DNA of 64,000 nucleotides from Amycolatopsis saalfeldensis (lineage in GTDB: Bacteria > Actinomycetota > Actinomycetes > Mycobacteriales > Pseudonocardiaceae). Location of the stretch: assembly GCF_900110575.1 (NCBI RefSeq), contig NZ_FOEF01000016.1, positions 171,333-235,332 on the forward strand. Reading direction: 5' to 3'. A program made the position numbers and the translations under genes. Below are positions 51,750 through 59,225 of the stretch, piece by piece; within the stretch, counting starts at the first letter, position 1, and each line of letters starts with the position of its first letter. Below the pieces are notes generated by a model. The model was given only the letters and a program-made list of their open reading frames with translations, was not told the origin of the DNA and searched no databases.

Positions 51750-52265
51750 ATGGACGTCGTAGTCGGCCGGATCGCCAAGGCGCACGGGATCCGCGGGGAA
51801 CTCGCGGTGGACGTGCGCACGGACTCGCCGCAAGAGCGGTTCAAGGTCGGTTCGGCGGTCACGACGAAGCTGCGTGACGGCAGCAAGAGGGAACTCACCA
51901 TCGCAGCCGCCCGCGAACACAGCGGGCGGCTGCTGGTGCGTTTCGACGAGGTGCTGACCCGGGACGTCGCGGAGACCCTGCGCGGCGCCCTGCTGGTGGT
52001 CGACACCGCCGACCTGCCGCCGATCGACGACCCGGACGAGTTCCACGACCACGAGCTGACCGGCCTGCGTGCCGAGCTGGCCGACGGCACCGTGGTCGGC
52101 AAGGTGGTCGAGGTCGTGCACTCGCCCGCGGGCGAGCTGCTGGAACTGGACGTGGACGGCCGCGAGGTGCTGGTCCCGTTCGTGCTGGCCATCGTGCCGA
52201 CGGTGGACGTCGCGGGCGGGCGGGTGGTCCTCGACCCACCGGAAGGCCTCCTGGACGAGGACTGA
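51750..52265 (+). CDS. rimM: 16S rRNA maturation factor RimM
   Basis: The product is 171 aa. The N-terminal RimM barrel (MDVVVGRIAKAHGIRGELAVDV) and the C-terminal PRC-barrel (FHDHELTGLRAELADGTVVGKVVEV, LELDVDGREVLVPFV) are both complete. It helps mature the 30S head by binding S19. The start ATG is 15 nt after khpA. The next gene follows after 1 nt, but it is not trmD as it normally would be. Confidence 0.95.
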   Translation: MDVVVGRIAKAHGIRGELAVDVRTDSPQERFKVGSAVTTKLRDGSKRELTIAAAREHSGRLLVRFDEVLTRDVAETLRGALLVVDTADLPPIDDPDEFHDHELTGLRAELADGTVVGKVVEVVHSPAGELLELDVDGREVLVPFVLAIVPTVDVAGGRVVLDPPEGLLDED

Positions 52266-52266
52266 G

Positions 52267-53004
52267 TTGACCCTTTCCCTTCGCGCCCGCGCCGCCGTGT
52301 CCCGCTTTCTGGTGTTCGGTGCCGTGGTGCTCGGCTGCGCGTCGCTGACCGCGCCCGCGGCCCAGGCCGCCGCGCCGGTGTACGGCGACTTCTCCCTGAT
52401 GTTCAGCCGCAGCGCGGGCCAGTACGCGCCGCCCGGCGAGCAGGCGTTCCAGTGGGCCTGGTCGCCGCAGTCGGCCACCGAGTCGCAGATCTCCTGGGGC
52501 GACCCGAAAACCTGGCCGCCGTCGTACGCGGAGCACTTCCTGCGCGACGGCGACTGGGTGCTGCTCGACGGCTGGGGCGGCAACGGCACGTACTACACCC
52601 AGCGCGTGACCAGCGAAGAACTCTGCCACGGCACGGCCTGCACCCCGCTCCCGTCGGACGGCGGGCGGCAGCACTACGTCCAGTGGACCGTGCCGTCGGA
52701 GGACTACCGGCTGGTCGCGAACGGGACCGTCACGGAGCAGAGCAGCGGCAAGAGCTTCCAGTTCCGGCACGCGCAGACCTGGGGCGCGCCCGCGCCGTGC
52801 AGCTCGGCCCGGTTCGGCGCGCGGACCTGCGTCACGCAGAGCGAATCGTGGTCTGACAACAACGGCCTGCCCGCCGGCGCGCCGATCCGCGAGACCCTGC
52901 GCCGGGACATCAAGATCGCCAAGGGCCTCGGCATGGCCTTCGCGATCGACCAGCAGGTGCCGTCGCCCTGGCACGCCGAGGCCACCGAATACTGGAACTG
53001 GTGA
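52267..53004 (+). CDS. Secreted protein of unknown function inserted between rimM and trmD
   Basis: The product is 245 aa. The only sensible start is TTG 52267, one base after the rimM stop. Residues 1-36 are a Sec signal peptide (basic start SLRARAAVSR, hydrophobic core, cleavage after AQA). The mature part is aromatic-rich (YGDFSLMFSRSAGQYAPPGEQAFQWAW, split by turns) with four cysteines in two pairs (ELCHGTACTP and APCSSARFGARTCVT), which suggests disulfides outside the cell. I do not recognise a domain. Its position inside the ribosome/tRNA-modification operon is unusual; trmD starts 4 nt after its stop, so co-expression is likely. Confidence 0.8.
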   Translation: MTLSLRARAAVSRFLVFGAVVLGCASLTAPAAQAAAPVYGDFSLMFSRSAGQYAPPGEQAFQWAWSPQSATESQISWGDPKTWPPSYAEHFLRDGDWVLLDGWGGNGTYYTQRVTSEELCHGTACTPLPSDGGRQHYVQWTVPSEDYRLVANGTVTEQSSGKSFQFRHAQTWGAPAPCSSARFGARTCVTQSESWSDNNGLPAGAPIRETLRRDIKIAKGLGMAFAIDQQVPSPWHAEATEYWNW

Positions 53005-53008
53005 CCCG

Positions 53009-53755
53009 GTGCGCATCGACGTCGTCACGATCTTCCCCGAGTACCTCGACCCGCTGCGCGCCGCGCTGCTCGGCCGCGCCATCGACCGCGGCCTGATCGA
53101 GGTCGGCGTGCACGACCTGCGCGAGTGGACCCACGACGTGCACCGCGCCGTGGACGACGCCCCGTACGGCGGCGGGCCCGGCATGGTGATGAAGCCGCAG
53201 ATCTGGGGCCCCGCGCTCGACGAGGTCTGCGGCGAGGGCAGCCGGCTGGTCGTGCCGACGCCGGCCGGGCGGCCGTTCACGCAGGAGCTGGCGCACGCGT
53301 ACACCGAAGAAGAGCACCTGGTCTTCGCCTGCGGCCGCTACGAGGGCATCGACCAGCGGGTGGTCGACGACGCGGCGCGGCGGATGCCCGTCGACGAGGT
53401 CTCGATCGGCGACTACGTGCTGGTCGGCGGCGAGGCCGCGGTGCTGGTGATGGTGGAGGCCGTGGTCCGGCTGCTGCCCGGCGTGCTCGGCAACGCGCGG
53501 TCGGCGGCCGAGGACTCCTTCTCCGACGGGCTGCTCGAAGGCCCCAGCTACACCCGCCCCGAGGTGTGGCGCGAACTGGCGGTGCCGGACGTGCTGCGCT
53601 CGGGCAACCACGCGCTGATCGACCGGTGGCGACGCGACGAGGCGCTCGTCCGGACCGCGCGGCGCCGCCCGGATCTCCTGGCCCGGTTGCCGGAGGGTAG
53701 CCTGGACCGTCGTGATCACGAGGTTCTCGACGGGCTCGGCGAGGACCTCGGCTAG
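53009..53755 (+). CDS. trmD: tRNA (guanine37-N1)-methyltransferase
   Basis: The product is 248 aa, starting at GTG 53009. TrmD makes m1G37, which prevents frameshifting. Its SPOUT trefoil knot is visible: MRIDVVTIFPEYLDPL at the start, PYGGGPGMVMKP, ACGRYEGIDQRVVDD and VSIGDYVLVGGEAAVLVM. The C-terminal helical domain contains PSYTRPEVW and LRSGNHALIDRWRRDEAL. The length and motif order are normal, so the insertion of the upstream secreted gene has not damaged it. Confidence 0.97.
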   Translation: MRIDVVTIFPEYLDPLRAALLGRAIDRGLIEVGVHDLREWTHDVHRAVDDAPYGGGPGMVMKPQIWGPALDEVCGEGSRLVVPTPAGRPFTQELAHAYTEEEHLVFACGRYEGIDQRVVDDAARRMPVDEVSIGDYVLVGGEAAVLVMVEAVVRLLPGVLGNARSAAEDSFSDGLLEGPSYTRPEVWRELAVPDVLRSGNHALIDRWRRDEALVRTARRRPDLLARLPEGSLDRRDHEVLDGLGEDLG

Positions 53756-53787
53756 ACCCCGTGCGAAGCGAGCACCCGCGCCTCTGC

Positions 53788-53872
53788 CATACTTGACCGG
53801 TTGGCGTGAGTGGACCGCCTCGTTCACGAGCCCGCCATCAGCCCCTGGGTGAGACGCAGCAGCAGTGCTGCG
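53788..53872 (+). promoter_or_regulatory. Possible rplS promoter and leader hairpin
   Basis: A -10-like CATACT (53788-53793) is followed by a 7-bp perfect hairpin (53855-53861 with 53866-53872, loop GCAG) ending 54 nt before rplS. This would give L19 its own promoter and a structured leader, possibly for feedback control. No -35 is clear. Confidence 0.3.
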
Positions 53873-53926
53873 CGCCCGGGGAGACGTAGTACCCAAGCCA
53901 TACGAAATGACGAGGACGGACCACCG

Positions 53927-54295
53927 ATGAACACCCTGGACGCGCTGGATGCGCAGTCACTGCGTTCCGACATCCCGGCCTTCCGCCCGGGCGACACGCT
54001 CAAGGTTCACGTCCGCGTCATCGAGGGCAACCGCGAGCGCAACCAGATCTTCCAGGGCGTCGTGATCCGTCGCCAGGGCGGCGGGATCCGCGAGACCTTC
54101 ACGGTCCGCAAGGTCTCGTTCGGCGTCGGCGTCGAGCGCACCTTCCCGGTGCACTCGCCGAACCTGGCCGAGATCGAGGTCTTCAAGCGCGGCGACGTGC
54201 GGCGCGCGAAGCTCTACTACCTGCGCGACCTGCGCGGCAAGAAGGCCAAGATCAAGGAGCGCCGCGAGAACCGCGAGACCACCTCTGCCCGCTGA
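53927..54295 (+). CDS. rplS: 50S ribosomal protein L19
   Basis: The product is 122 aa from ATG 53927; the frame continues upstream without family similarity. Conserved L19 segments are FRPGDTLKVHVRVIEGNRER, IFQGVVIRRQGGGIRETFTVRK, and KRGDVRRAKLYYLRDLRGK (each within the usual order). L19 lies at the 30S-50S interface. It comes 171 bp after trmD, a gap that holds a possible promoter and hairpin. Confidence 0.97.
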   Translation: MNTLDALDAQSLRSDIPAFRPGDTLKVHVRVIEGNRERNQIFQGVVIRRQGGGIRETFTVRKVSFGVGVERTFPVHSPNLAEIEVFKRGDVRRAKLYYLRDLRGKKAKIKERRENRETTSAR

Positions 54296-54326
54296 GTGGC
54301 GGAGCGGTTACCGGTAGCCTGGCGAC

Positions 54327-55262
54327 GTGGTCGAACCCGTGCCCCAGAACGCCGCTGAGGATGACCCCGACCGCTCGGACGAGGACCAGCCCCGGCTGTC
54401 CCGCTCCGAGGAGCGTCGGGGCTCCCACCGGCGAGGCAAGTCCTCGAAGAAGCGGTCGTTCTGGAAGGAGCTGCCGATCCTGATCGTGATCGCACTGGTG
54501 CTCACGATCCTGATCCAGGCGTTCCTGGCCAAGGTCTACATGATCCCCTCGGGGTCCATGGAGGCCACGCTGCACGGCTGTCCCGGCTGCACCGGTGACC
54601 GCATCCTGGTCGACCGCGTCACGTACGACTTCACCGACCCGTCGCCGGGCGACGTGATCGTGTTCAAGGGCCCGCCCGCGTGGACCGAGAACGAGATCAT
54701 GCCCCAGGAGTCGGGCAACATCGTGGTCCGCGCGCTGCGCGGGCTGGGCTCGCTGGTCGGCTTCGCGCCGCCGGACGAGCGCGACTTCGTCAAGCGCGTG
54801 ATCGCCACCGGCGGCCAGACCGTGCAGTGCTGCGATCCGCAGAACCGCGTGATCGTGGACGGCAAGGCGCTCGACGAGCCGTACGTCCACTGGGAGAACC
54901 CGGACCACGCGGTCCAGGAGAGCTTCGCCCCGGTGAAGGTGCCCCAGGGCGCGCTGTGGGTGATGGGCGACAACCGCAACAACTCCGCCGACTCGCGGTA
55001 CCAGGGCGGCGGCGGTCCCAACGGCGCGGTGCCGGTCGACGACGTGATCGGCAAGGCCCGGATCATCGTGCTCCCGCCGAGCCGCTGGGGCGGCATCACC
55101 GACCACAACCCGCAGGCGAGTGCCCAGCCGGTCGCGCTCGGCGCCCCGGCCTGGCAGGAAGGCCTGCCGCTCGGTGTCGGCATCGCCGGAGCCGTCCCCA
55201 CGCTCTTCCTCGGACGGCGTGTGAAGACGGGCATCCGCAAGGCGGCCGGCCGGAGACGCTAG
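54327..55262 (+). CDS. lepB: Signal peptidase I
   Basis: The product is 311 aa, starting at GTG 54327. A charged cytosolic tail (about 1-48) precedes one membrane helix (ELPILIVIALVLTILIQAFL). The catalytic Ser is in YMIPSGSMEATL (the Ser before Met, about residue 77) and the general-base Lys is in DFVKRVIATGGQ. Box E is WVMGDNRNNSADSR. A C-terminal hydrophobic segment suggests a second helix. It cleaves signal peptides outside the membrane. An extra CPGCTG element follows the catalytic region, and such Cys pairs are seen in other actinobacterial homologues. Confidence 0.95.
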   Translation: MVEPVPQNAAEDDPDRSDEDQPRLSRSEERRGSHRRGKSSKKRSFWKELPILIVIALVLTILIQAFLAKVYMIPSGSMEATLHGCPGCTGDRILVDRVTYDFTDPSPGDVIVFKGPPAWTENEIMPQESGNIVVRALRGLGSLVGFAPPDERDFVKRVIATGGQTVQCCDPQNRVIVDGKALDEPYVHWENPDHAVQESFAPVKVPQGALWVMGDNRNNSADSRYQGGGGPNGAVPVDDVIGKARIIVLPPSRWGGITDHNPQASAQPVALGAPAWQEGLPLGVGIAGAVPTLFLGRRVKTGIRKAAGRRR

Positions 55263-55304
55263 CGTGCTCCGCCCGAGCAGAGTCGTCAGACGGGTAGTGC
55301 AGCT

Positions 55305-56138
55305 GTGACCGTTCCCGTTCCCCGCCCCCCGGCCGAACCACTCCGGCCGCCGCGCGCCGTGGTGCGCGGCGAACTGCTGTGGGGCTTGCAGGGCGCGCTC
55401 GACCGTCGCGGCCTCGGGCCCGTCGCCGGAGTGGACGAAGCCGGCGCCGGCGCGTGTGCCGGGCCGCTGGTGGTCGCCTCGTGTGTGCTGCGCCCCGGCG
55501 ACGGCGCCCGGCTGCCGGAGCTGACCGACTCGAAGATGCTCACGGCGAAGGCCCGCGACCGCGTCTACGACCAGGTCCTCAAGCGCGCGGTCGACTACGC
55601 GGTGATCGTCATCCCGTCCGAACAGGTCGACCTGCTCGGCATCCGGGTGATGAACCTGGAGGGCATGCGGCGGGCGGTCGCCGCGCTGCGCGACCATCCC
55701 GGGTATGTGCTCACCGACGGCTTCCCGGTCCCCGGCATCCCGGCCCCCAACGTCGCCGTCATCAAGGGCGACCGCTGCGTGGCCAGCATCGCGGCCGCGT
55801 CGGTGCTCGCGAAGGTGACCCGGGACCGGATCATGAAGGGCCTGCACGGCGAGCTGCCGCATTACGGCTTCGACGTGCACAAGGGCTACAGCACGGCCGA
55901 CCACCTGGCGGCGCTGGACGAGCACGGGCCCAGCCCGGCGCACCGCTGGTCCTACACGAATGTGGCCACCGCGGCGGCCCGGCACGGCCTCACCCCACCG
56001 CATCCGGTCGTGCTCACCTACGCTGCCTTGGAGAACCCGAGCGTGCCGGTCCGTGCCCTGGCCAGCTCGGTGGGTAAGAATGAACGCTCCGCCGCCGGAG
56101 CAGCAAGACGAACGCGAGGAGGGGCGCGGATTTCATGA
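55305..56138 (+). CDS. rnhB: Ribonuclease HII
   Basis: The product is 277 aa from GTG 55305. RNase HII removes single ribonucleotides from DNA. The catalytic acidic set is visible: VAGVDEAGAGACAGPLV (Asp, Glu), LTDSKMLTAKARD, VIKGDRCVASIAAASVLAK and the final Asp in KVTRDRIM. A 35-residue Pro-rich N-terminal extension and an Ala/Arg C-terminal tail go beyond the core. It overlaps the DUF2469 gene by 4 bp. Confidence 0.95.
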   Translation: MTVPVPRPPAEPLRPPRAVVRGELLWGLQGALDRRGLGPVAGVDEAGAGACAGPLVVASCVLRPGDGARLPELTDSKMLTAKARDRVYDQVLKRAVDYAVIVIPSEQVDLLGIRVMNLEGMRRAVAALRDHPGYVLTDGFPVPGIPAPNVAVIKGDRCVASIAAASVLAKVTRDRIMKGLHGELPHYGFDVHKGYSTADHLAALDEHGPSPAHRWSYTNVATAAARHGLTPPHPVVLTYAALENPSVPVRALASSVGKNERSAAGAARRTRGGARIS

Positions 56139-56458
56139 GCGCAGAGGATCTCGAGAAGTACGAGACCGAGATGGAGCTCTCGCTGTACCGCGAGTACCGC
56201 GACATCGTCGGCCAGTTCTCGTACGTGGTGGAGACCGAGCGTCGGTTCTACCTGGCCAACGCCGTCGACGTGCAGGTGCGTGACGGTGGTGGCGAGGTGT
56301 ACTTCGAGGTCCGCATGTCGGACGCGTGGGTCTGGGACATGTACCGCCCGGCCCGGTTCGTCAAGCACGTCCGGGTCATCACGTTCAAGGACGTCAACGT
56401 GGAGGAACTCGACAAGCCGGACCTCCGGCTGCCCGAGGACGGCCCGTTCTCGGGCTGA
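56135..56458 (+). CDS. DUF2469 conserved actinobacterial protein
   Basis: The product is 107 aa and starts at an ATGA overlap with rnhB. The sequence is the highly conserved actinobacterial DUF2469: SAEDLEKYETEMELSLYREY, DIVGQFSYVVETERRFYLAN, and SDAWVWDMYRPARFVKHVRV. It is acidic, soluble, and nearly invariant across the phylum. Its function is not known; the constant rnhB linkage suggests nucleic-acid metabolism. A strong hairpin follows. Confidence 0.95.
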   Translation: MSAEDLEKYETEMELSLYREYRDIVGQFSYVVETERRFYLANAVDVQVRDGGGEVYFEVRMSDAWVWDMYRPARFVKHVRVITFKDVNVEELDKPDLRLPEDGPFSG

Positions 56459-56468
56459 TTCTTCCTGC

Positions 56469-56511
56469 GCGCTGAAGGCCGTCCGGACCTGTTCCGGGCG
56501 GCCTTCAGCGC
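56469..56511 (+). terminator. Hairpin terminator after DUF2469
   Basis: An 18-bp stem (56469-56486 with 56494-56511, one G-T wobble) and 7-nt loop start 10 nt after the stop. It probably ends the lepB-rnhB-DUF2469 transcript. Confidence 0.75.
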
Positions 56512-56567
56512 GTTCCCGAGCACAGGGGTCTGACAGTTTCGGGCTCGGGTGCCGGTTGTCGCGTGGG

Positions 56568-56594
56568 TTTTCCACAGTGGCCCGGTTGTCCACA
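56568..56594 (+). other. Pair of DnaA-box-like sequences
   Basis: TTTTCCACA (56568-56576) and TTGTCCACA (56586-56594) are in the same orientation with starts 18 bp apart. The second equals the actinobacterial DnaA-box consensus TTGTCCACA, and the first differs at one position. They lie in the gap between the DUF2469 terminator and yraN. A regulatory DnaA target is possible; this is not an origin. Confidence 0.45.
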
Positions 56595-56688
56595 GGTTGG
56601 TTTTCCGGCTCTGGTGGCGGGCCTGGTTACTTTGCGAATGTGGTTTCACACGTTCCGTGATGGTCGCGGGACGGGTGAGGGGGCCACG

Positions 56689-57069
56689 ATGAAGGACAGT
56701 CTTCGGCGGCGCGCGCTGTGGCGTCGCGAGTTCGGCCGCTGGGGTGAGGACCTGGCGGCGCGGCACCTCCAGGAGGCGGGGCTCGTCCTGCTGAGCCGGA
56801 ACTGGAGCTGCCGGGAAGGCGAGCTGGACCTGGTGCTGGCCGAGGGCGACCGGGTGGTGTTCTGCGAGGTGAAGACCCGCTCTGGCGACGACTACGGCAC
56901 CCCGGCCGAGTCCGTCACGCCGGAGAAGGTCGATCGCGTGCGCAAGGCGGCGGAGCAGTGGCTGCGGGCGTTCCGGATCGGCTGGTGCCGCACGCGGTAC
57001 GACGTGGTCACGGTCTTCGCGCCGGTCGGCGGGCAGCCGACGGTGCGGCACCTCCCGGGGGCGTTCTGA
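56689..57069 (+). CDS. YraN/UPF0102 family nuclease-like protein
   Basis: The product is 126 aa from ATG 56689, with GGTGAGGGGG upstream. It has the restriction-endonuclease-like core: FGRWGEDLAARHLQEAGLVLLSRNW, then EGELDLVLAEGDRVVFCEVKTRSG. The Glu/Asp/Glu/Lys set of the PD-(D/E)XK fold is intact. YraN genes are usually next to comM and dprA, as here; the stop overlaps the comM start by one base. Its biological role is unclear, with DNA repair or recombination the usual suggestion. Confidence 0.9.
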   Translation: MKDSLRRRALWRREFGRWGEDLAARHLQEAGLVLLSRNWSCREGELDLVLAEGDRVVFCEVKTRSGDDYGTPAESVTPEKVDRVRKAAEQWLRAFRIGWCRTRYDVVTVFAPVGGQPTVRHLPGAF

Positions 57070-58580
57070 TGCCGCTGGCGAAGGCGTGGTCGGTGGCCCT
57101 GCTCGGGATCGAGGGCCGGGTGGTGGAGATCGAGGCGGACCTGGGCGGCGGGCTGAGCCGCGTGACGCTGGTCGGCCTGCCGGACGCGGGCCTGCGCGAG
57201 GCGAAGGACCGCGTGCGCTCGGCGGTGCGGAATTCGGGCCAGCCGTGGCCCGACGGCAAGGTGACGCTGGGGCTGTCGCCGGCGAACCTGCCCAAGGTGG
57301 GCTCGGGATACGACCTCGGCATCGCGGCGGCGGTGCTGGCGGCCACCGGCGCCGTGCCGGCCACGAAGCTGCTGCGCACGATCCTGCTCGGCGAGCTGGC
57401 GCTGGACGGCCGGATCCGGCCCGTCCGCGGTGTCCTGCCCGGTCTGCTCGCGGCGCGGGCCGCGGGGTACGAGCGCGCGCTGGTCCCGTCGGAGTCGCTG
57501 GGGGAGGCGGCGCTGGTCGAGGACCTGGAGGTCGCCGGGGTCTCGCGCCTGGCCGACCTGGTGGCGTGGCTGAAGGACGAGGGCGAGCTGGAGCCGCGGC
57601 CCGAACCGGCGCTCCCGGACCCGCCCGCGGTGCCGGACCTGATCGACGTCGTCGGCCAGCCGGAGGCGCGGTGGGCGCTGGAGGTCGCGGCCGCGGGCGG
57701 CCACCACCTGCTCCTGACCGGTCCGCCCGGCGTCGGGAAGACCATGCTCGCGAAGCGGCTGCCGGGCCTGCTGCCGCCGCTCTCACCGGAGGAGGCGCTC
57801 CAGGTCACGGCGGTCCACTCGGTGGACGGCACGTTGTCGAAGTCGTCGCCGCTGGTCACCGTCCCGCCTTTCGTCGCCCCGCACCACTCGATCACCGTCG
57901 CGGCTCTGATCGGCGGCGGCAGCGGCCTCGCCGTGCCCGGCGCGATCAGCCGGGCCCACCGGGGTGTGCTCTTCCTGGACGAGGTCTGCGAATTCGGCCC
58001 CGAGCGGCTCGACTCGCTGCGCACCGTCGTCGAAGAGGGCGAGGTCCGCATCGCGCGGGTGAAGGGCGCGGTCCGTTATCCCGCGCGGTTCCAGCTCGTG
58101 ATGGCGACCAACCCGTGCCCCTGCGCCCAGCCGCGCGAGATCGACTGCACCTGTTCACCTCTCGCCCGCCGCCGCTACTTCGCGCGCCTCTCCGGCCCTT
58201 TGCTGGACCGCGTCGACCTCCGCGTCAGCCTGCGCCCGCTGACCGCCATGTCCGCCCACCTGACCCCCACCCCGGAACCGTCGGCCACGGTCCGCGCCCG
58301 CGTCCAGTCGGCCCGCGACCGCGCCGCCCACCGCTGGCAAGCCCACGGCTGGCAGTCGAACTCGGAAGTCCCGGGCCCGTCCCTGCGCCGCGAGTTCCTG
58401 CTGCCCCCGACCACCACCGCCCTACTGGACAGAGCCCTCACCAAAGGCGCCCTGACCGCCCGCGGCGCCGACCGCTGCCTCCGCATCGCCTGGACCCTCG
58501 CCGACCTGGCCGGCACCCCCCACCCCACCGCCGACCACGTCTCCGCCGCCCTCGACTTCCGCGAACGGGCAGTCGCATGA
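57069..58580 (+). CDS. YifB/ComM-type Mg-chelatase-like AAA+ ATPase
   Basis: The product is 503 aa, from the ATG overlapping the yraN stop (TGATG). An N-terminal Lon-like (ChlI) domain (MPLAKAWSVALLGIEGRVVEIEADL, then GLPDAGLREAKDRVRSAV) leads to the AAA+ core: Walker A GPPGVGKTMLAKRLPGLLPPL and Walker B GVLFLDEV. NPCPCAQPREIDCTCSP is the cysteine-rich family element, and the C-terminal lid follows. In naturally competent bacteria ComM is a branch-migration helicase. Co-localisation with dprA supports a DNA-uptake or recombination role. Confidence 0.93.
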   Translation: MPLAKAWSVALLGIEGRVVEIEADLGGGLSRVTLVGLPDAGLREAKDRVRSAVRNSGQPWPDGKVTLGLSPANLPKVGSGYDLGIAAAVLAATGAVPATKLLRTILLGELALDGRIRPVRGVLPGLLAARAAGYERALVPSESLGEAALVEDLEVAGVSRLADLVAWLKDEGELEPRPEPALPDPPAVPDLIDVVGQPEARWALEVAAAGGHHLLLTGPPGVGKTMLAKRLPGLLPPLSPEEALQVTAVHSVDGTLSKSSPLVTVPPFVAPHHSITVAALIGGGSGLAVPGAISRAHRGVLFLDEVCEFGPERLDSLRTVVEEGEVRIARVKGAVRYPARFQLVMATNPCPCAQPREIDCTCSPLARRRYFARLSGPLLDRVDLRVSLRPLTAMSAHLTPTPEPSATVRARVQSARDRAAHRWQAHGWQSNSEVPGPSLRREFLLPPTTTALLDRALTKGALTARGADRCLRIAWTLADLAGTPHPTADHVSAALDFRERAVA

Positions 58581-58609
58581 TCCGCCGGCCCACCTCAGCT
58601 GTTCCCGCC

Positions 58610-58990
58610 ACTGCTGTTCCCACCCTCGCGGGCTGTCGTCCGTGGCTCGCTCCGTCTCGTGCTCGCTCGCCGCATGCCTTCGCTCGCCGCGCTCTGCCGT
58701 GCGTTCCTCCGCCGGCTCGCGCGCCGCTCGGCTTCGCGCGCCGCTCGCTGTCATGCGTTCCGCTTCGCGCTCGCGCGCCGTTCGCCTTCGCAGGCCACCG
58801 GCCGTCGCTCGCTCCGCCTCCTGCTCGCTCGCCGCTCGCTGTCGTGCGTTCCGCTTCGTGTTCGCCCCGAGGCTCGCCTTCACGGGCCGCCCGCTGTCGC
58901 CCGTGCCGTCTCGCCGCCCGGCCCCTGCTATGCGGTCCCGCGTTCGCACACCGCCCACTGTCGCTTACCTCGCTTCACTGCAAGTCCCGA
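58610..58990. repeat. Degenerate Cys/Arg-biased repeat tract between comM and the small gene before dprA
   Basis: The 429-bp gap from 58581 to 59009 has no convincing gene. It is built of short, imperfect repeats of GCTCGC/GCGCGCC words. A 26-bp word (CCGCTCGCTGTC then TGCGTTCCGCTTCG) occurs at 58741 and again at 58832 (91 bp apart, one mismatch), with a third partial copy near 58688. All plus-strand frames are largely open because of the composition, which makes the predicted proteins Arg/Ser/Ala-rich and unlikely to be real. Confidence 0.55.
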
Positions 58991-59009
58991 TTCCCTGAAT
59001 GGAGTTCCC

Positions 59010-59225
59010 ATGACCCACCCCACCCGTCCTCGCCCTGCCGGCCACCAGCACGCCGACACGCGCAAGCCGCGCCACCTGCACCTCGTCCCGCAGCCGCCCG
59101 CAAGCCGGGAAATCGACCCCGCCCAAGTCCGCGCGCGCCTCGGCCCCGTGCGTGCCCTGGCCTCCGCTCCGCTGCACCCCCTCGCCGTTCAGCCCGCGTC
59201 AGGACCCAGAGGGAGCGCCGCATGA
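59010..59225 (+). CDS. Small protein (71 aa) upstream of dprA
   Basis: The ATG at 59010 follows GGAG at 59001-59004. The stop overlaps the dprA start by 4 bp (ATGA), which strongly suggests translation. The product is Pro/His/Arg-rich (THPTRPRPAGHQHADTRKPR, then HLHLVPQPP and VRARLGPVRALASAPLHP) and probably disordered. I do not recognise a family. It could simply serve to couple ribosomes onto dprA, or bind nucleic acid. Confidence 0.55.
   Translation: MTHPTRPRPAGHQHADTRKPRHLHLVPQPPASREIDPAQVRARLGPVRALASAPLHPLAVQPASGPRGSAA

Noticed and set aside
57086..59221. Long 5' extension of the dprA frame (over 1100 aa in total)
   Set aside because: It runs in a different frame over the comM gene and the repeat tract; only the part from 59222 matches DprA.
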